This document shows positions 11,610-24,318 of a DNA stretch of 64,000 nucleotides, one piece after another (within the stretch, counting starts at the first letter, position 1; every line of letters begins with the position of its first letter). The DNA comes from Pachypanchax playfairii (lineage: Eukaryota > Chordata > Actinopteri > Cyprinodontiformes > Aplocheilidae). A program made the translations under genes and the position numbers. The notes under the pieces are model-generated. The model ran no database searches. It was not told the origin of the DNA and saw only the letters and a list, made by a program, of their open reading frames with translations. The stretch is from contig SSNP01000059.1 of assembly GCA_006937955.1 (NCBI GenBank), forward strand, positions 63,735 to 127,734, read 5' to 3'.

Positions 11610-12188
11610 CGCCGGGCTCACACTGCATCCAGATCCGGTCTGGTGCGGACCCCGCAGGTATTCCGTTAGATTAAAATCCCTTTAGATGGCTCACAGTAGC
11701 TCCGTGCGGTGCGGGTCCGGTTACGGGGGCCGTACGGCACTACGGAAAGAATCCGCAAGGTTCAATTTTTTCCGGACGCCGGAGAGGATCCGCGTCAAGT
11801 TTGATGAAATCTGACGAACTACACAGGAAGTGTGGCTTGAATATCCGGTGTTTTTTCAAAATAAACGAGTGTACAAACAATTGTAACTTGACTCTTCTTT
11901 TTAGACAGCACACGCGCTAATAGGAAATGTAAACATTACATCACACCCGGTGACACAGGGTCCCGAAAGTCTGCAGCACAACACATTTTCACACATTTGC
12001 TAAATAATGGACGTGTTCTTGTGTGAAGTCCCGACAAAACGATAACCCACGTGAACTTCTGTTCTCGCGGGTGACGTTTTACGCACCCAGCTCCGGAGCT
12101 GGCCGCACTCCCTATCTGGAGCAGATGTGAGTGGTAGCTTGCGGAAAAACCGCACCGAAGCCGTTCAGTAGGCAGTGTGAGCCCGGTG
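11610..12188. mobile_element. PIF/Harbinger-like non-autonomous element, 579 bp
   Basis: The termini are CGCCGGGCTCACACTGC on the left and, read inverted, CACCGGGCTCACACTGC on the right: 16 of 17 match. A TAA target duplication lies on both sides (11607-11609 and 12189-12191), which is the PIF/Harbinger signature. The interior is GC-rich with many CCGGA/TCCGG motifs and encodes no transposase. Confidence 0.75.
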
Positions 12189-12191
12189 TAA

Positions 12192-14100
12192 GAACTATTT
12201 TCGTCATATACAAATCAAATTGTGGTGAGTGTGAAGTAGCAGGTTTTCACACTCCAGCAGAAAACAGCCCGTGGAAGGAGATTTCTGTCTCACGAGAGTG
12301 TTACTGTGCTGAAACGAGGACAACAGTCTTTCAGCTAGACTCAGTACCAGCTCTGTGAGCCATGTTGATCAGGCCTTTGCCTGCTGGTCACTGAACCGTT
12401 ATGCTAACAGTGCCTGGTCCTCATCAGGCTTCTGAAGGCCGCCCATTATCCCACAGTAATTGGTGCCTGGGCTCTGGCTGATCAAAGGTGTCCAGTTGAT
12501 TGTGGAGTTCTGGTAATTTTCCATTCTCTGGTGCTCTGCAGTCGACTTGCCTCTTCATCTGTCCCACTGCCTGGTTGCTCTCACCCCTTTAAGAAATGAA
12601 AGACTTAATATCTGTAAGCCTAATTATTTCTGGTTTCCTCACTAGAAATGACAAGGCTTGGCAGTTCTTTCGTTTCCCCTTTGAAAAATTAATTAAGTTT
12701 ATAAAGGTTAAATTTGTGGTTCGCTTGAGTTTCTTACCATGTGATTTGGCAGAGCTTTTCTCAGCAACTCACACTCCTCAGTCATGTGCCTTGCAGGTTT
12801 TTACTTTGTCATAAGTCTATGCAGAAGTTGTTATTCAGCAGCTGTCTTGCTGACAAATAACCTGAATATTACAACTGCATTTCAAGCAACACGTTTGGTT
12901 TTTATTACAAGCTGTTATTCTTTTGGGACAATCTTCCTTTTCTCCTTAAAAGCTGGAAAAAGGTTGTTTATACAATTATGTTTATTTTGGTCAGTAATTT
13001 CAGATAGAACTTGATTTCCCCAGCCTGAGGTGGGTGTAAGGTGAGGTGAGGTGAAGAGAAAGTCATCTGTTGGTGTGTGTATATAATTTAGGCGTACGTG
13101 TTTCTGTGTCTTGGCATCGTCAGACAGCCAGTGTAACTGCATGTCTGTTCACTCAGCAGGAAGTTCCCCTCCTGCTCTATCCTTTCGTCACTCATGCTGC
13201 TAGATAAATTTAACCACTGACACACACAAATATACACACATGGACACACAAATGATAAGTGCTGCTAACCCAGTTCACGAGTAGTACTTTTGATTAAAAA
13301 GCAGTTTTTAAAACCAAACCAACTCAGTGACATTAGCCTGTTTCTTTAGAGTCTGAGGTGCTTTTAATTCATCTCTCTATGATTTGTGTGATGACCAAGG
13401 GTGGTTGAAGTCAACTCACTGCTGTTACATGTCTAAGCCAGTGAGGAAGGTGGTCACAGAGCCAAGTTGATGAGTAGGTGTGAGGTGGGGGGGCAGCATG
13501 AGCAGCACTCTACTTTTAACTAATGGCAATCGCTGCTCCTCATCGTTTTGGCCATGTCAGTTTCCTTTATTAAGTACATTTTGTGGTATGTGGCCGGAAC
13601 AAATGATTCATTTCTGAACAACTGGTGGCTTCATACCACAGAACTGTTTCATCGGACCACCTATTGATTATTTCTATATATGTAAATTCTCATCCTTTAA
13701 AAACATCTTCATTCACTTTATTTCAGAATCTTTATATACATCTGTTTGTTTTGTACAGATATAGATATATATTGATATTTTTTTCTTTAACCTTGGTCAC
13801 CTGTGTGTGTTGCTTTGTTTGGGTATTACTTAGTAACATTATATGTAGGATATGCCACTATTACTATTGTAGTGTTGAAATGTCTAGAACAATGTATCTC
13901 CCACCTGCAACCATCTACAGATGATGACTGAGAAAGCAGTGAAGCTAACGGATGTTTGTCACCGTGTGAACATGATAAACAGGCTGACAACATTCCTCAC
14001 TGTGAGGGTTTCATCACCTTCTGTACAAATAGACATCCCACTTAAGTTAACTCATTTTTCAAACAAATCAAAGGTAAACAAAATGTGCAAAATACAAATT
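12192..14100. other. Non-coding stretch with no feature seen
   Basis: Only short domainless open frames are present (for example 13625-13924 and 12784-13014). No splice-flanked exon or RNA gene was found. Confidence 0.45.
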
Positions 14101-14119
14101 GTATTTGTTTATACTGATC

Positions 14120-14230
14120 GACCTGTCCAGGGTGTACCCTGCCCCTCACCCAGTGACTGCTGGAGATGGGCACCAGCTCTCCTTGTGATCTTACACAGGA
14201 ACAAGAGGGTTTAGAAAATAGGTGGATGGA
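14120..14230 (+). repeat. Retroposon tail fragment
   Basis: CGACCTGTCCAGGGTGTACC followed by a CACCCAGTGACTGCTGGAGA-type segment and AGGTGGATGGAC is the familiar 3' tail of a dispersed fish LINE/SINE family. It is related in layout to the fragment near 2740-2830, which lies on the opposite strand sense. Assignment is from memory. Confidence 0.5.
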
Positions 14231-14410
14231 CTATCTTGATCTTTATCCTCCTTTGTATATGGGGTATTATTATTATTAATAATAGTAATAATAATAATTA
14301 CTGTATTTATTTTGTTGACCAAATGCTTCATTAAGTGTTGGGCCTGTCATGACTGTCGGACGGGTGCAGTTTTTTTTTCCTGAGCTGTGAAAACTCGACC
14401 GGGTGATTTA

Positions 14411-14610
14411 GATACTCTATTGTTTATTCCGTTCCAGTGCCATCTTGAATCCTGCGCTCATAGAAATGATAAACAAAGGAAGCTAAGCCACTACACCAAT
14501 AGAATGGGCGCGCGGAGAGATGACGTCACTCTCCCGTCACTGTAAAAAATATCATTTCTATGAGCGCAGGATTCAAGATGGCACTGGAACGGAAAAAACA
14601 ATAGAGTATC
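14411..14610. mobile_element. 200-bp fold-back element with 60-bp inverted arms
   Basis: The left arm (14411-14470) and right arm (14551-14610) are reverse complements over 60 bases with one mismatch (TTTATT versus TTTTTT). They surround an 80-base GC-richer centre that includes GGGCGCGCGGAGAG and TGACGTCA. The structure fits a fold-back MITE. No clear target duplication is visible, so the superfamily is unassigned. Confidence 0.75.
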
Positions 14611-17600
14611 CTAATGGCCACATTAAAAAAATAACGGATTTGAACTGATTTTAAACCGATTTAGGGTCGGCGAACGCAGGCCCAACTGACTCTCGTTTAT
14701 TGGCGTTTAGGTGTTTGCCGTGTGAATCAAAAATCTCCGAGACGAATCCAAATCGCAAAAAAGTACCACTGATGACGAGTAAAACACATCTCACAGAATA
14801 AATAAGGCCCCAATTGCAAAAAACAGGCGTTCTCCTTTAAGGACTTGCCTTTGGAATCATTTCGTCACCAGATGTCATGAAAACTTTAGCATGATATATA
14901 AATGTGTGCTTAAGCTTTAAACAAGTTCACATAAAGGGACTGAAACTAGAATATGTAATGCAGTTTCATTTAGTTGTTTGAATTAGGGCATCATGCAGTT
15001 GACCAATTTAGGTTTTAGCTCCAAACGAATACATAAATAATGTAATTTGCAACTATGTTATTATTTTGTCACATTCTTTTTGCAGGATACTTCTTTTTTT
15101 AACTTGCCTTTCGAATTACGTGCACTTCCATCTCTTTAAAGGCTAAACTCACATGCGTCTTCTGGTGGGGTTTTTAAAAACTCAGCACAAGTAAATCTGG
15201 CAGAACGAGGGCAAAACACACTGGCGGTGTATGACGTGCATAAAAATCTGTATTATCAATTATGAGGTTGCTGAGTGACATTTTGGGGGGAGTCTATGTA
15301 TCTGCCTGCAGTGAAGCTGTCTGTTAGAGGGGAGGAGGACATGCACTGCTCATGCCAGGATTGTTGTAAATGAGTAGTCTTTTTCTAGTAACTTTGATAT
15401 AGGAATTTATGACATAATAATATAGACATCTAGAAATTTAGCAAGAACATGACGTGCATGTGGTGTCAATTAGAATTTTTATAGTCTTAAACTTAGAAAA
15501 AAATCTAGGTATAAGATACATCCAGAAAATGTGAGTTTGTGTTAAGTTGTAAATTGACCACATCAGCAGTCTAATCCATATTTTTTGTGAATGATGAGAT
15601 AATTTTAGCTAAATGCTCATTCAGTAGCTGTTCTCACCTGCTCATGAATCCATGTAGATTATCCTCCCTCACCTTTCACCAAGCGTATTGATTGTTTCTG
15701 GACATTGCGATTGGTGCTTTAAATAGGAGAAAGTGAAAGTCTGTGGATAAAATCTGCAGTGTTAGATAAGTATCCTTCCTCTGAGACTTCATACATTCGA
15801 CATGCTTACGTTTTCACTGTGAGAGAGTCGGGAGGAATAGATGATGTATTAACAGCAGCACCTGGTTAATATGTAACGACGGCTGCGTTTCTTTATGTCA
15901 GTGCTGTTTGTCCTGATTCTTACTTTCAGAAACATAAAGGCTTAATAATGAAGTCATTTTGTATTTGGAGCTTACAGAAGTCTGGGTCATCTGTCTGCTT
16001 TTAAAATTGGTCAGAACGTGTGTCTTTGTGGCCACCAGCCTTATTTGATTGTTTATTCTATTCTATGTTGCTGCTCCAATATGTATGTGGAATATAAGTT
16101 ATTGCAGAAGGAAAGTGTTTACATTAATATATTTTTACTCTAAAATTAGATCAGTTTTTGTTCAAGAAGAGCAGACTTCTTTCAGTGCAGTATGGTTACT
16201 GTCAGGGAGGAGATTTAAGTCCTGTCCTGAAGTGTGTATAGAAATGCACAAGACTAATAAACTGTATTAGCAAATGGAAAATTATCTTTTACTTGGTGAG
16301 TGTGCATGGAGCAGTTATATTTGTATCTTCCCACAGCTGCCAGATCAGTTAGTACTTCCTGTATTTTCAGCAGTATCTTGCTATTAGGAAGGACATGGAG
16401 TTAATTGAGTCAGATGCTCAGACCACGCCTCACAGGCCAATGCTTTTAACCGCCAGCCTCTCTGTACTGCGTGGATACAGTGTTACTCTGTTAATTGAAA
16501 AGCCTCTCCATTTGGCAGATCATCTCCTCTTGCAAGATTTGTTGAAAAACAATCTAAAAATACAATTTGAAGGGCAAAAAGCTTGAGATATAAATCTTAA
16601 GGATGAGTTTGTGCCTTTCTGGTGCTCTGGTGGAAAAACGCACCATATTCTGAATATTGATTAGTAAGTGAATGATTGCTGGGTCATGGTTGAGGAGAGC
16701 TGATATCGTGACAATGATTTGCAACTGCCCCACTGCCAGAGTTCTGCCCTTGATGTTTAAACGTGGCCTCGGTTATTGCCCAAAGTGATGTGTGGCCTCC
16801 AGGGCCAAATGGTGGGCCAGCAGATCAACTTACTGTTTGTTTGATGCTTTTTAAAACCAGATCTGACTGACTCCATGCACACAGACTCAGACATGAGCGT
16901 TATGATTCCATAGATGGAGGTTGTTTTAGGGGAACATCACAGTATCTACTGTGCAGCGGTTTGGTCTGTATGTTATTCTTCAGATTTGAGCTCAGGAAGC
17001 TGGAGTTGTTTCTTGCTTCAGAGAACATTATTGACCCGTAATGAATCAGTGGAACAATATTCAGTATTCAGTGGAAGTTTATGAGCTGTGCAAAGACTTG
17101 TCTGCACTCCTTTTCCCACCATTTCCTTCCTCTGTGGTTTTTCATCGATCTCCACCCTGTCCCGTTCACCTGCTAGCTGGCTTTGAATCAAACATCTGGA
17201 TGACTTTCAAAATGTCTTTTTCTTTCTTAACTTCCTCAGTTACTTAAATGATTGCTTTCCAACTACTGATGTTTGCTATACTGTATTTAGTCATTTTTTG
17301 CATTTAAGAAAACCAGTTCAGTATTTTTTTAGCTGTTTGTATTTGTCTTTTATTGATCTGTTTGAAACCCAGTTTCAATCAGTTTGGATCAAGTCAAATC
17401 CTTATGGGGAATTTAGAGCGCACTGATTTCTGTCATGCATTCTGTAAAATACTGAATGTTACAGAATTTATGTGAATGTGAGCTAATGAGGTTTTCTTAA
17501 ACTGAATGTTTTCACACTTTGATGTTCATAGTGAAAGTACTGTTGTTTCTGAAATCAGTCAATATATTCAACATTTTTTTTCGCTGTTTAATTATTAAAA

Positions 17601-17631
17601 TTTTGTTTACACTTCATATAATGTGGTTACA
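14611..17631. other. Non-coding stretch with no feature seen
   Basis: AT-rich sequence without recognisable exons, RNA genes or complete repeats. Confidence 0.45.
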
Positions 17632-17635
17632 TTAA

Positions 17636-18219
17636 AGAGGCCATTTCATACAAATTTCAGGACTTTGTGGTTATTTCTTAAGTATTAACCAGTAATATGA
17701 AACATTTTATATCTAAAAAACATCAGGAAACACTGATTAACAGACCTTTCAATCTGTCTGCATTAAAATTCGGGTGGTTCCGGCTCCTTACATCAGGCTT
17801 TGTCAGCAGCTCGTTCATATTCATTATTCGGATTTGCTGGATTCAGATTGACTAACAAACTCGTCTATGAGAGCAAGATATATTGTTTCCTGCCCTGCTG
17901 TGCATGGCAACGTCAGACGTTGTGTCTTCCTGTTTGCTACGTCTTATGCTAACAGCTTTTAGCCAGCAGCATGCTAGGCGTTGTTTCAACTGCGGGAGCT
18001 GCCGAATACTCACGAACAAAGGAGTTGTGATGAAACAGATACAGGCCGTTCGGTCTCGGGAGAACTCGGGTTTTATCACCACCTGCGTAGTTTGAGAGAT
18101 TAAAACTGAAAGAGAAGTTGTTGACCTGTTTTCACACCCACTATGAAGGTAAGAACACCTGTGGAGCTAAAATATTCAACAGAAACCTCAGAAAAACAGT
18201 TTTTAATGGAAGGGCCTCT
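17636..18219 (+). mobile_element. TTAA-flanked non-autonomous element, copy 1
   Basis: TTAA flanks both ends (17632-17635 and 18220-18223). The short termini are AGAGGCC on the left and GGCCTCT on the right. TTAA duplications are made by piggyBac- and Kolobok-type transposases; which one applies cannot be decided here. The same sequence in inverse orientation makes up the outer element at 26195-27540. No transposase is encoded; overlapping open frames on both strands (17852-18095) are chance. Confidence 0.7.
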
Positions 18220-18223
18220 TTAA

Positions 18224-19285
18224 AACCTTGAATTTAGAGGAGAAAAACTGAAAACAGAATTGGGACATAATAGAACCAAATGTATATGTATAGATACTGA
18301 TGACTGGAACTGGTATAAAGCAGGAATCAGCAGGTAAAGAGTTACACTCCTTTTATCTACAAATTATTTGAGTTTGAGCTATTTAAATGTAATTGTGATT
18401 GGAAAAATGCTGAACTGGGATTGCATGAACTTGTAATTGCACCCCAAAATAGATCCACCAATAGATTGCAGTGTATTTTTTAATATTTTAGTTTTTTGTT
18501 GTTTTTTGTTAAACAGCAACTGGGTAATCTCATCTTTAACAGGTTTACCTGTCATTATTTCCTGATTTCTTTTTTAGTTATTATTTTTATGTTTGCTGTG
18601 CGGTAAGTCCCAATTACATAAGAAAGAAAAACAAACTTGTTTTTAATATGAAACAACTCAGATCTGTTTAGGAAATTATCTTCAGCATCATCAGTTAATT
18701 TGCATGGACATTATGCTTTTTTTAGTGACACTGAATAGATGCAATTTAGGTCAAATATCCTCTGAATGACAGTGTGCATTACTGTTATTAAGTGCATGTA
18801 CTTACATTTGACACAATACTCCATATTTAAGAGTTACTATTTAACAGCTGAGCCACTTGCTGCCCTGCAGGTAGTTTGAATTTAGTAAACATATCAGTTG
18901 CTGCTACATGTCTGCTGTGAAATCTATTTAAACCCTCTTTTATTTATTGGAGTGTTCTAAAAAGTTTAGGAGTTTAGCTGACTGATTTGTTTTATCATCT
19001 GTTGTTATCATAAACTTAATAAAAGAATGCTTGAAACCACTAGGGGTGAAAAGATTAATCAAATAGCTCATTTGAGAAGATGAAGAAAAAATAGATGGTG
19101 AGTTTTTGATCCAATGCTCTCATATAGGTCAGCACAGCTGTGAGCTGCTTAGTGTTTGCTGTATTTTACAAGCGAAATTATTTCTGTTTTATAACAGCTG
19201 ATTTTAAAAAAAAAATCACATGACATAAAATAACAGAAAAAAGTCCATGATAAAGATCAACAAATGCCAAAAGTTTGAAACTGTT
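18224..19285. other. Non-coding stretch with no feature seen
   Basis: AT-rich sequence with no recognisable exon or repeat boundary. Confidence 0.45.
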
Positions 19286-19339
19286 CAAACACAGATGAAC
19301 CACAAAGCATACATATACACACACACACATTTGGTGGTG

Positions 19340-19545
19340 ATAAACTACATATTGTAGCCACAGCTGGGACACACACTGACAGAGGTGAGGCTGCCACTGC
19401 ACCAGTGCCACCGGGCACTCTGACCACCACCAAACAGGCCAGACCAAAGACTTGTCTTACCCAAGGACACAACGGCAAAGGGATTTTTCTGCAGCTGGAA
19501 TTCAAACCAACAACCCTGCAGTTACCAGATAACCAGCTCTAGAAT
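19340..19545 (+). repeat. SINE-like/retroposon fragment
   Basis: Resembles a dispersed fish repeat that ends in a cloverleaf-like block (CTTACCCAAGGACACAACGG, then GGAATTCAAACCAACAACCC, then the TACCAGATAACCAGCTCT end). A related copy lies in the numb intron at 35180-35345. Family name uncertain. Confidence 0.45.
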
Positions 19546-19575
19546 GTTACTGAGTTAATGATTTAGCATTTCAAC

Positions 19576-20258
19576 TAGGGGTGTAACGGTACACAAACAT
19601 CACAGTTTGGTACGTATTGGTTTTGAGGTCACGGTTCGGTTCATTTTCGGTACAGTAAGTAAAAAACACAATTGCTTTTTTTAAAATTTTCAACTTTTGC
19701 AAACAACGGTTTATATATTGTCTTATGAAAATGAAACATTGAAAAAATAAGAAAATATAAAAATAGAAATAAAAATAGAATACTGCTTAACTTATCAAAC
19801 AGGAGACCTTAAGGATAAAGGAGGGTCTTCAAGCCCTGGCTTCTTTACATCAGCCATGATGTCTGTTAGAGGAAAAAAAAACTCACGCGGTAGTCCAGTG
19901 GTGGCAACAAACTTCCAGTCGGCCATTCAAGATGCTCCACGCGCAAAACAATCCTGTTCACTAGCTGTAATCAGATCGGTGAACATCTGCACCATACCAA
20001 CAGCCCAGTACCGAAACGGTTTGTATGAATGCGTGTTCTGTTACACCCCTCAGCTCATGTATTCACTTCAATGTGTGTAGGGCTCCGCTATGCGTCACTC
20101 AATACAGCGTCCGTGCGGAAACTCGCCTGGAAACTTACTTCCGCTGCGCTTAATATCACACTAATAATACATTTATGAAAAAAAAAATGAACCGAAACGG
20201 TACGCAAGTGGACCAAACAGAACGGTTCAACACATGCCCGCAAACCGTTACACCCCTA
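19576..20258. mobile_element. hAT-like non-autonomous element, 683 bp
   Basis: Both ends read TAGGGGTGTAACGGT inward. They are flanked by an 8-bp target duplication with one mismatch: ATTTCAAC at 19568-19575 and ATCTCAAC at 20259-20266. Eight-base duplications are characteristic of the hAT superfamily. Subterminal regions carry repeated CGGTTCGGTTC/GAACCG motifs that may be transposase binding sites. No intact coding region is present. Confidence 0.78.
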
Positions 20259-20266
20259 ATCTCAAC

Positions 20267-21890
20267 AGAAAGAAGTCAGTATAAGTATCACAAGAAGGAT
20301 TCTTAACCCGAGGTCCACATGATAAAATATTTTTTTAACTATTAAAGATCACAGCAAATACAAGAGGTTTTTACTTTTAAGAGGTTGTCAAAATTATGCA
20401 CGTGTACAATTATTTAGAGACTCTGCAACATGGCTGTAAAGCACTACAAGTCTCTTTTTACCAGTTCTGACAGGTACTTATTATACAAATCACATGTGTC
20501 ACACTTCCACATCCTCTCCTGGCTTGTCAAAAAACCAAACCAAATGTACAGTTTTCAGATTACTCTCCAGTTCAGCTCTGAATACCTTACAGAGACTTCG
20601 GTCCTTTGTATTAATGATGTATAACATCCTGACATCACATTCTTGGACAGATCAGTGTGATGATGAATGCAGATGTGAACAGGTGGGTGTGAAGACTGAG
20701 AGCAGGGTTCCCAACTTCTTCTGTAGATGAACGCATTGGGGCTTCATGGAAGTATATATTTAAAACCAATGATGTTTCTAATAATATATATTATTTTGCG
20801 GAACGATAGATAGAATACTGAATAGCGACGGTCCTAGAAATCCTGATCTTGATCTGATAGTGTTTTAGCTGATGTGATATTTTATTTTTTTCATGGTGGT
20901 CCTGCAAGTTTTGCCTCTGTTGCAACGCTATTGTGCTTAATACTGTCATTACACAGGATTCCCATACAGAAACTGAAAGCCAAAAATATTTTGTTGACAA
21001 TGAGATGGAACCCCTCCTTACTATATGTGTTTTCCCACACCTCTTTTTGTAACGGCATCCCAAGCCACAAACTGGAACCAGAAAATTAATTTACCACAGA
21101 ACTGGATTTTTTTATGTCTGTTTTGGAGTTGATCAGACAAAGTCTTTCCTCAAATTGACCGTTTCCTTGATAACTAGCCTCAGTATATTTGTTTTTCTCT
21201 GACAGGATTTGCATGACAAATTACTGAAGTTATTGATTTAAGGATATCCTGTTTTATTGGTGCTTTCTGAACTAAAACACATACAATGTGGAATTCATCA
21301 TCCAACAGGATAACCGGTATCAGTTGGCACATTGATGAAAAGAGATGGTGGGGAGTTTTTGTCTTGAACCACTCATTCTATTTTTTTTCTACCTCACACT
21401 CACTTCCTCTTCTAGCCTCCCCCACCTTCCTTTGAAGCCAACTGCTATGCTCATCCCTGTGATCCTTCTGTAAGGATTAATCAGTTTTCTATTCCTTGAG
21501 AGATTATTCAAAGACTATTAAATCTACAGCCAACAGTGGCATTCCAGCCCATCTTCCACAAGAGCAGCACGACGCAGACTAAAGGAGTCTTAGAACTTTT
21601 TGCTTTGTACATTTGTGTTTTAATATTTTCTCATCTTCCTTTTTTTGATATGAGTATGTGCAATATTCAAGAAACCAGGTTGATGATATTGCACATGAAA
21701 GCCCTTAAAAGACCTTTTATCTTTTATTATTTCATTCTGGGTTATGTTTGTGTGTAGGGCTCATTCACAGAGAATCCCTTTATTCCTTCAAGATGGACGG
21801 CAACAGTGTCATGCATTTATCAATGATTAATACACATATTTACTTGTTTAGCTTGTTTCTTGTTTGTATTATTCTCAGACAAAGGCTAGG
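20267..21890. other. Non-coding stretch with no feature seen
   Basis: Short domainless frames only. No recognisable exon, RNA gene or complete element. Confidence 0.45.
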
Positions 21891-21898
21891 GTTAGACC

Positions 21899-22100
21899 CG
21901 GGGTGTCCAACTCCAGACCGTTGAGACCACTATTCTGAATATTTTAGATGGTTCCCAGCTTCAACACACCTGGTTCAAATCTTCAGCATTTCAACAAGAC
22001 CTGCAGAAGCCTTTTAATGACCCATTCATCTGAGTCAGGTATGTTGAAGCAAGGAAACATCTAAAACACATAGAATAGGGGTACTTGAAGCCTGGAGTTG
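21899..22100. mobile_element. Degenerate hAT-like MITE
   Basis: Imperfect inverted arms (GTGTCCAACTCCAGACC on the left, CCTGGAGTTG on the right) with internal inverted ATTTTAGATG/CATCTAAAA blocks. The flanks GTTAGACC (21891-21898) and GTTAGACT (22101-22108) look like an 8-bp duplication with one change. It is a diverged relative of the better-preserved element at 56790-57015, and the right terminus seems to have lost its outermost bases. Confidence 0.55.
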
Positions 22101-22108
22101 GTTAGACT

Positions 22109-23037
22109 GTCTAACCCAACTACAGACTAGAGTTTAGACATTTTACCACAGATTGTGAGTCATTTGTACACTGCTACTCACACCAAACCTACACAGGTGG
22201 CTTGTTGTCAGACACCCCACATAGCAGAACTGGCAACTCGACTCGAGGAAATGAGGGACACATGCAGGCATGTTCAGAGGGAAGATGTACCCGGGTAACA
22301 GTCTACTTTAGGCAGTGAGAAAACTTGCATCAAAACGGAAATCTGTTGTTTGACAGGAGACTGAGAGTGCCCCCCTATACAGTAGCCCTGTGGAGAGCGA
22401 CATACAGGAGGGCGGGAGTCACATGACAATTTGGACAGCTTGTTGCTTTGCATGAGGCACCTGTTTTGGTGGTTTTAAAATTTTCAACTTTTAACAGGAA
22501 TCTCACTGCATCACAATAAACATAGTTTGGGATTTTTTTCTTGTAGCACTGGTCTAACAGCACTTCAGCTGTTGCATTATGTAAAGGGAGCATATATGGG
22601 AGCTGTATATGAATGCAAAGTGAGAAGAAAAGTCTTGTATAATTATCTTCATTAGTGTCAGTAGGTGTGGGGTCAGATGGGGGTTTTTTTTCCACCACAC
22701 AATTTTTTTGACAAATTCCCATTTTAGTGGTTAAAAAAATCTTCTGAAAACCATTTTTTCTCTGCTATGTCTCAAACTGGCAACTTCTCCACACTTCGTT
22801 AGAGGATAACAATACAGGCAGAAATCATCTTCAGAGATCTCATGGTTCGTCAATTTACTTTTTCAAAATGATGTTTTAATACTTCATTTTAAAATGCTGT
22901 TTCAAACAGCAATGGGCTTTTTGATCTTTGATTGGTATTTGTTAAACATCACTGCAATGGGATTTTAACATAGTGCTCACATTGATATTGGCTACGGGTC
23001 CCTTTAAGACCATCTCCAGTTCTGCATGAAAGCAAGT
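22109..23037. other. Non-coding stretch with no feature seen
   Basis: Contains a short purine/pyrimidine-rich block near 22675-22730. No recognisable exon or complete element. Confidence 0.4.
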
Positions 23038-23045
23038 CTTTCTTC

Positions 23046-24318
23046 TAGGGCTGCAGCTATCGAATATTTTATTGATTAATCGAGTATTCTAATAAATTAC
23101 ATTTTTGTGTTTGTAAACCATTATATCAATAGTCTGTTATAGAATATGAAAGACCTCTTAAAATGAGCAAACAATTGTCAGTTATTCTTCCAAGTTTTAT
23201 TCAAAATTATTTTTAAAAACTTCCACACTTTGAGTCCGTTTGCAGAAGTGACATTAGGTATGGGTATCATTAAGGATTTATCAATACTACTACTCTTAAC
23301 AATACTCCTTATCGATCCGGTACTTTATCAGTACTTTTTTTTGAAAGACTAAAACAAAAGGGGAAAAACAAATAATGAACTGTAATTTTATTTTTTAACA
23401 ATTGGAACAGCAAAGCACGGAAAATAAATAAGTATGAAATTAGAAAGTACAAAACGAATAACTTAATAAAAACACTATAAACAACTTCTTTTATAAATGA
23501 AAAACTAAAAATATTATTAAGAAAAGTTTATGGTATTCAAACAAAAAATATCAAACATAACTTCCCCATTAAACAGTTCAATTAAGAACCAAAATGAAAG
23601 ATTGTGATTGTTAAAGTGTTTAGTGTTAAATAAGTCCTCTGATTCAGGGCTTGTTGTTGTTGCTGCATCTCTCTGTTTGTATTTGGTTCATTTTAACAAG
23701 TTGTTTGGTCAAGTTACTCATGTTCCTGCCTTTGCAAGCAAAAACTTTTATTGCATTTGTGACTTTGTGCATTGTTGGCATATATTTTTATAAAATGAAG
23801 CCAAATTTTGGATCTTTTCGTTCGCTCTGTCATTGTATCTGCTCGTGAGCGGAGCTTCCAGTGAGAGCACGACGCGAACACGGGAGCGTGCAGCTGTCCC
23901 CCCTCCCCGCGGTGTGTGTGCTTGTTAAGGTGGAGCGGGCTGCTACAGTGCTTGGCTTGTGTTTATATCTCCTGCAAAAGAGGAGTATGACCTTAACTTA
24001 CCGGGTGGACCGAATCAGCACTGGGGCTAATTTATGATGGGATTTCCGTCTTTTCACACTCCACCGGTGTCCATGTTGTCCGTCCATGGTTATGAGAAAG
24101 TTACACCGCCACTCGCGCGTTCAGTGCAGCGCAGCGTCTAATATATGTTTGTCACTTATTTCAGTCCGGGTGAAACATGACGCCCGGCGATTGTACAGTT
24201 TTTAAAGTAAACAGACGGTGGTAACATAAATTAAACGGAGCTTCGAGTCAGAGAATTTGCCTCGAGGATTTTTTGTACTCGAATTATTCGAGGTACTCGA
24301 AGAATCGTTTCAGCCCTA
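23046..24318. mobile_element. hAT-like non-autonomous element, 1273 bp
   Basis: A perfect 8-bp target duplication CTTTCTTC lies on both sides (23038-23045 and 24319-24326). The ends both read TAGGGCTG inward, followed by CGA-rich subterminal text (TTAATCGAGTATTC on the left, TACTCGAATTATTCGAGG on the right). A second hAT-type terminus (TAGGTATGGGTATC, 23255-23268) occurs inside, suggesting an earlier insertion or chimaeric origin. No open transposase frame was found. The GC-rich part at 23840-24200 is element sequence and not a host CpG island. Confidence 0.8.

Noticed and set aside
23840..24200. GC-rich stretch as a CpG-island promoter for numb
   Set aside because: It falls inside a hAT-like element with a clean target duplication; no exon or donor site was recognised near it.
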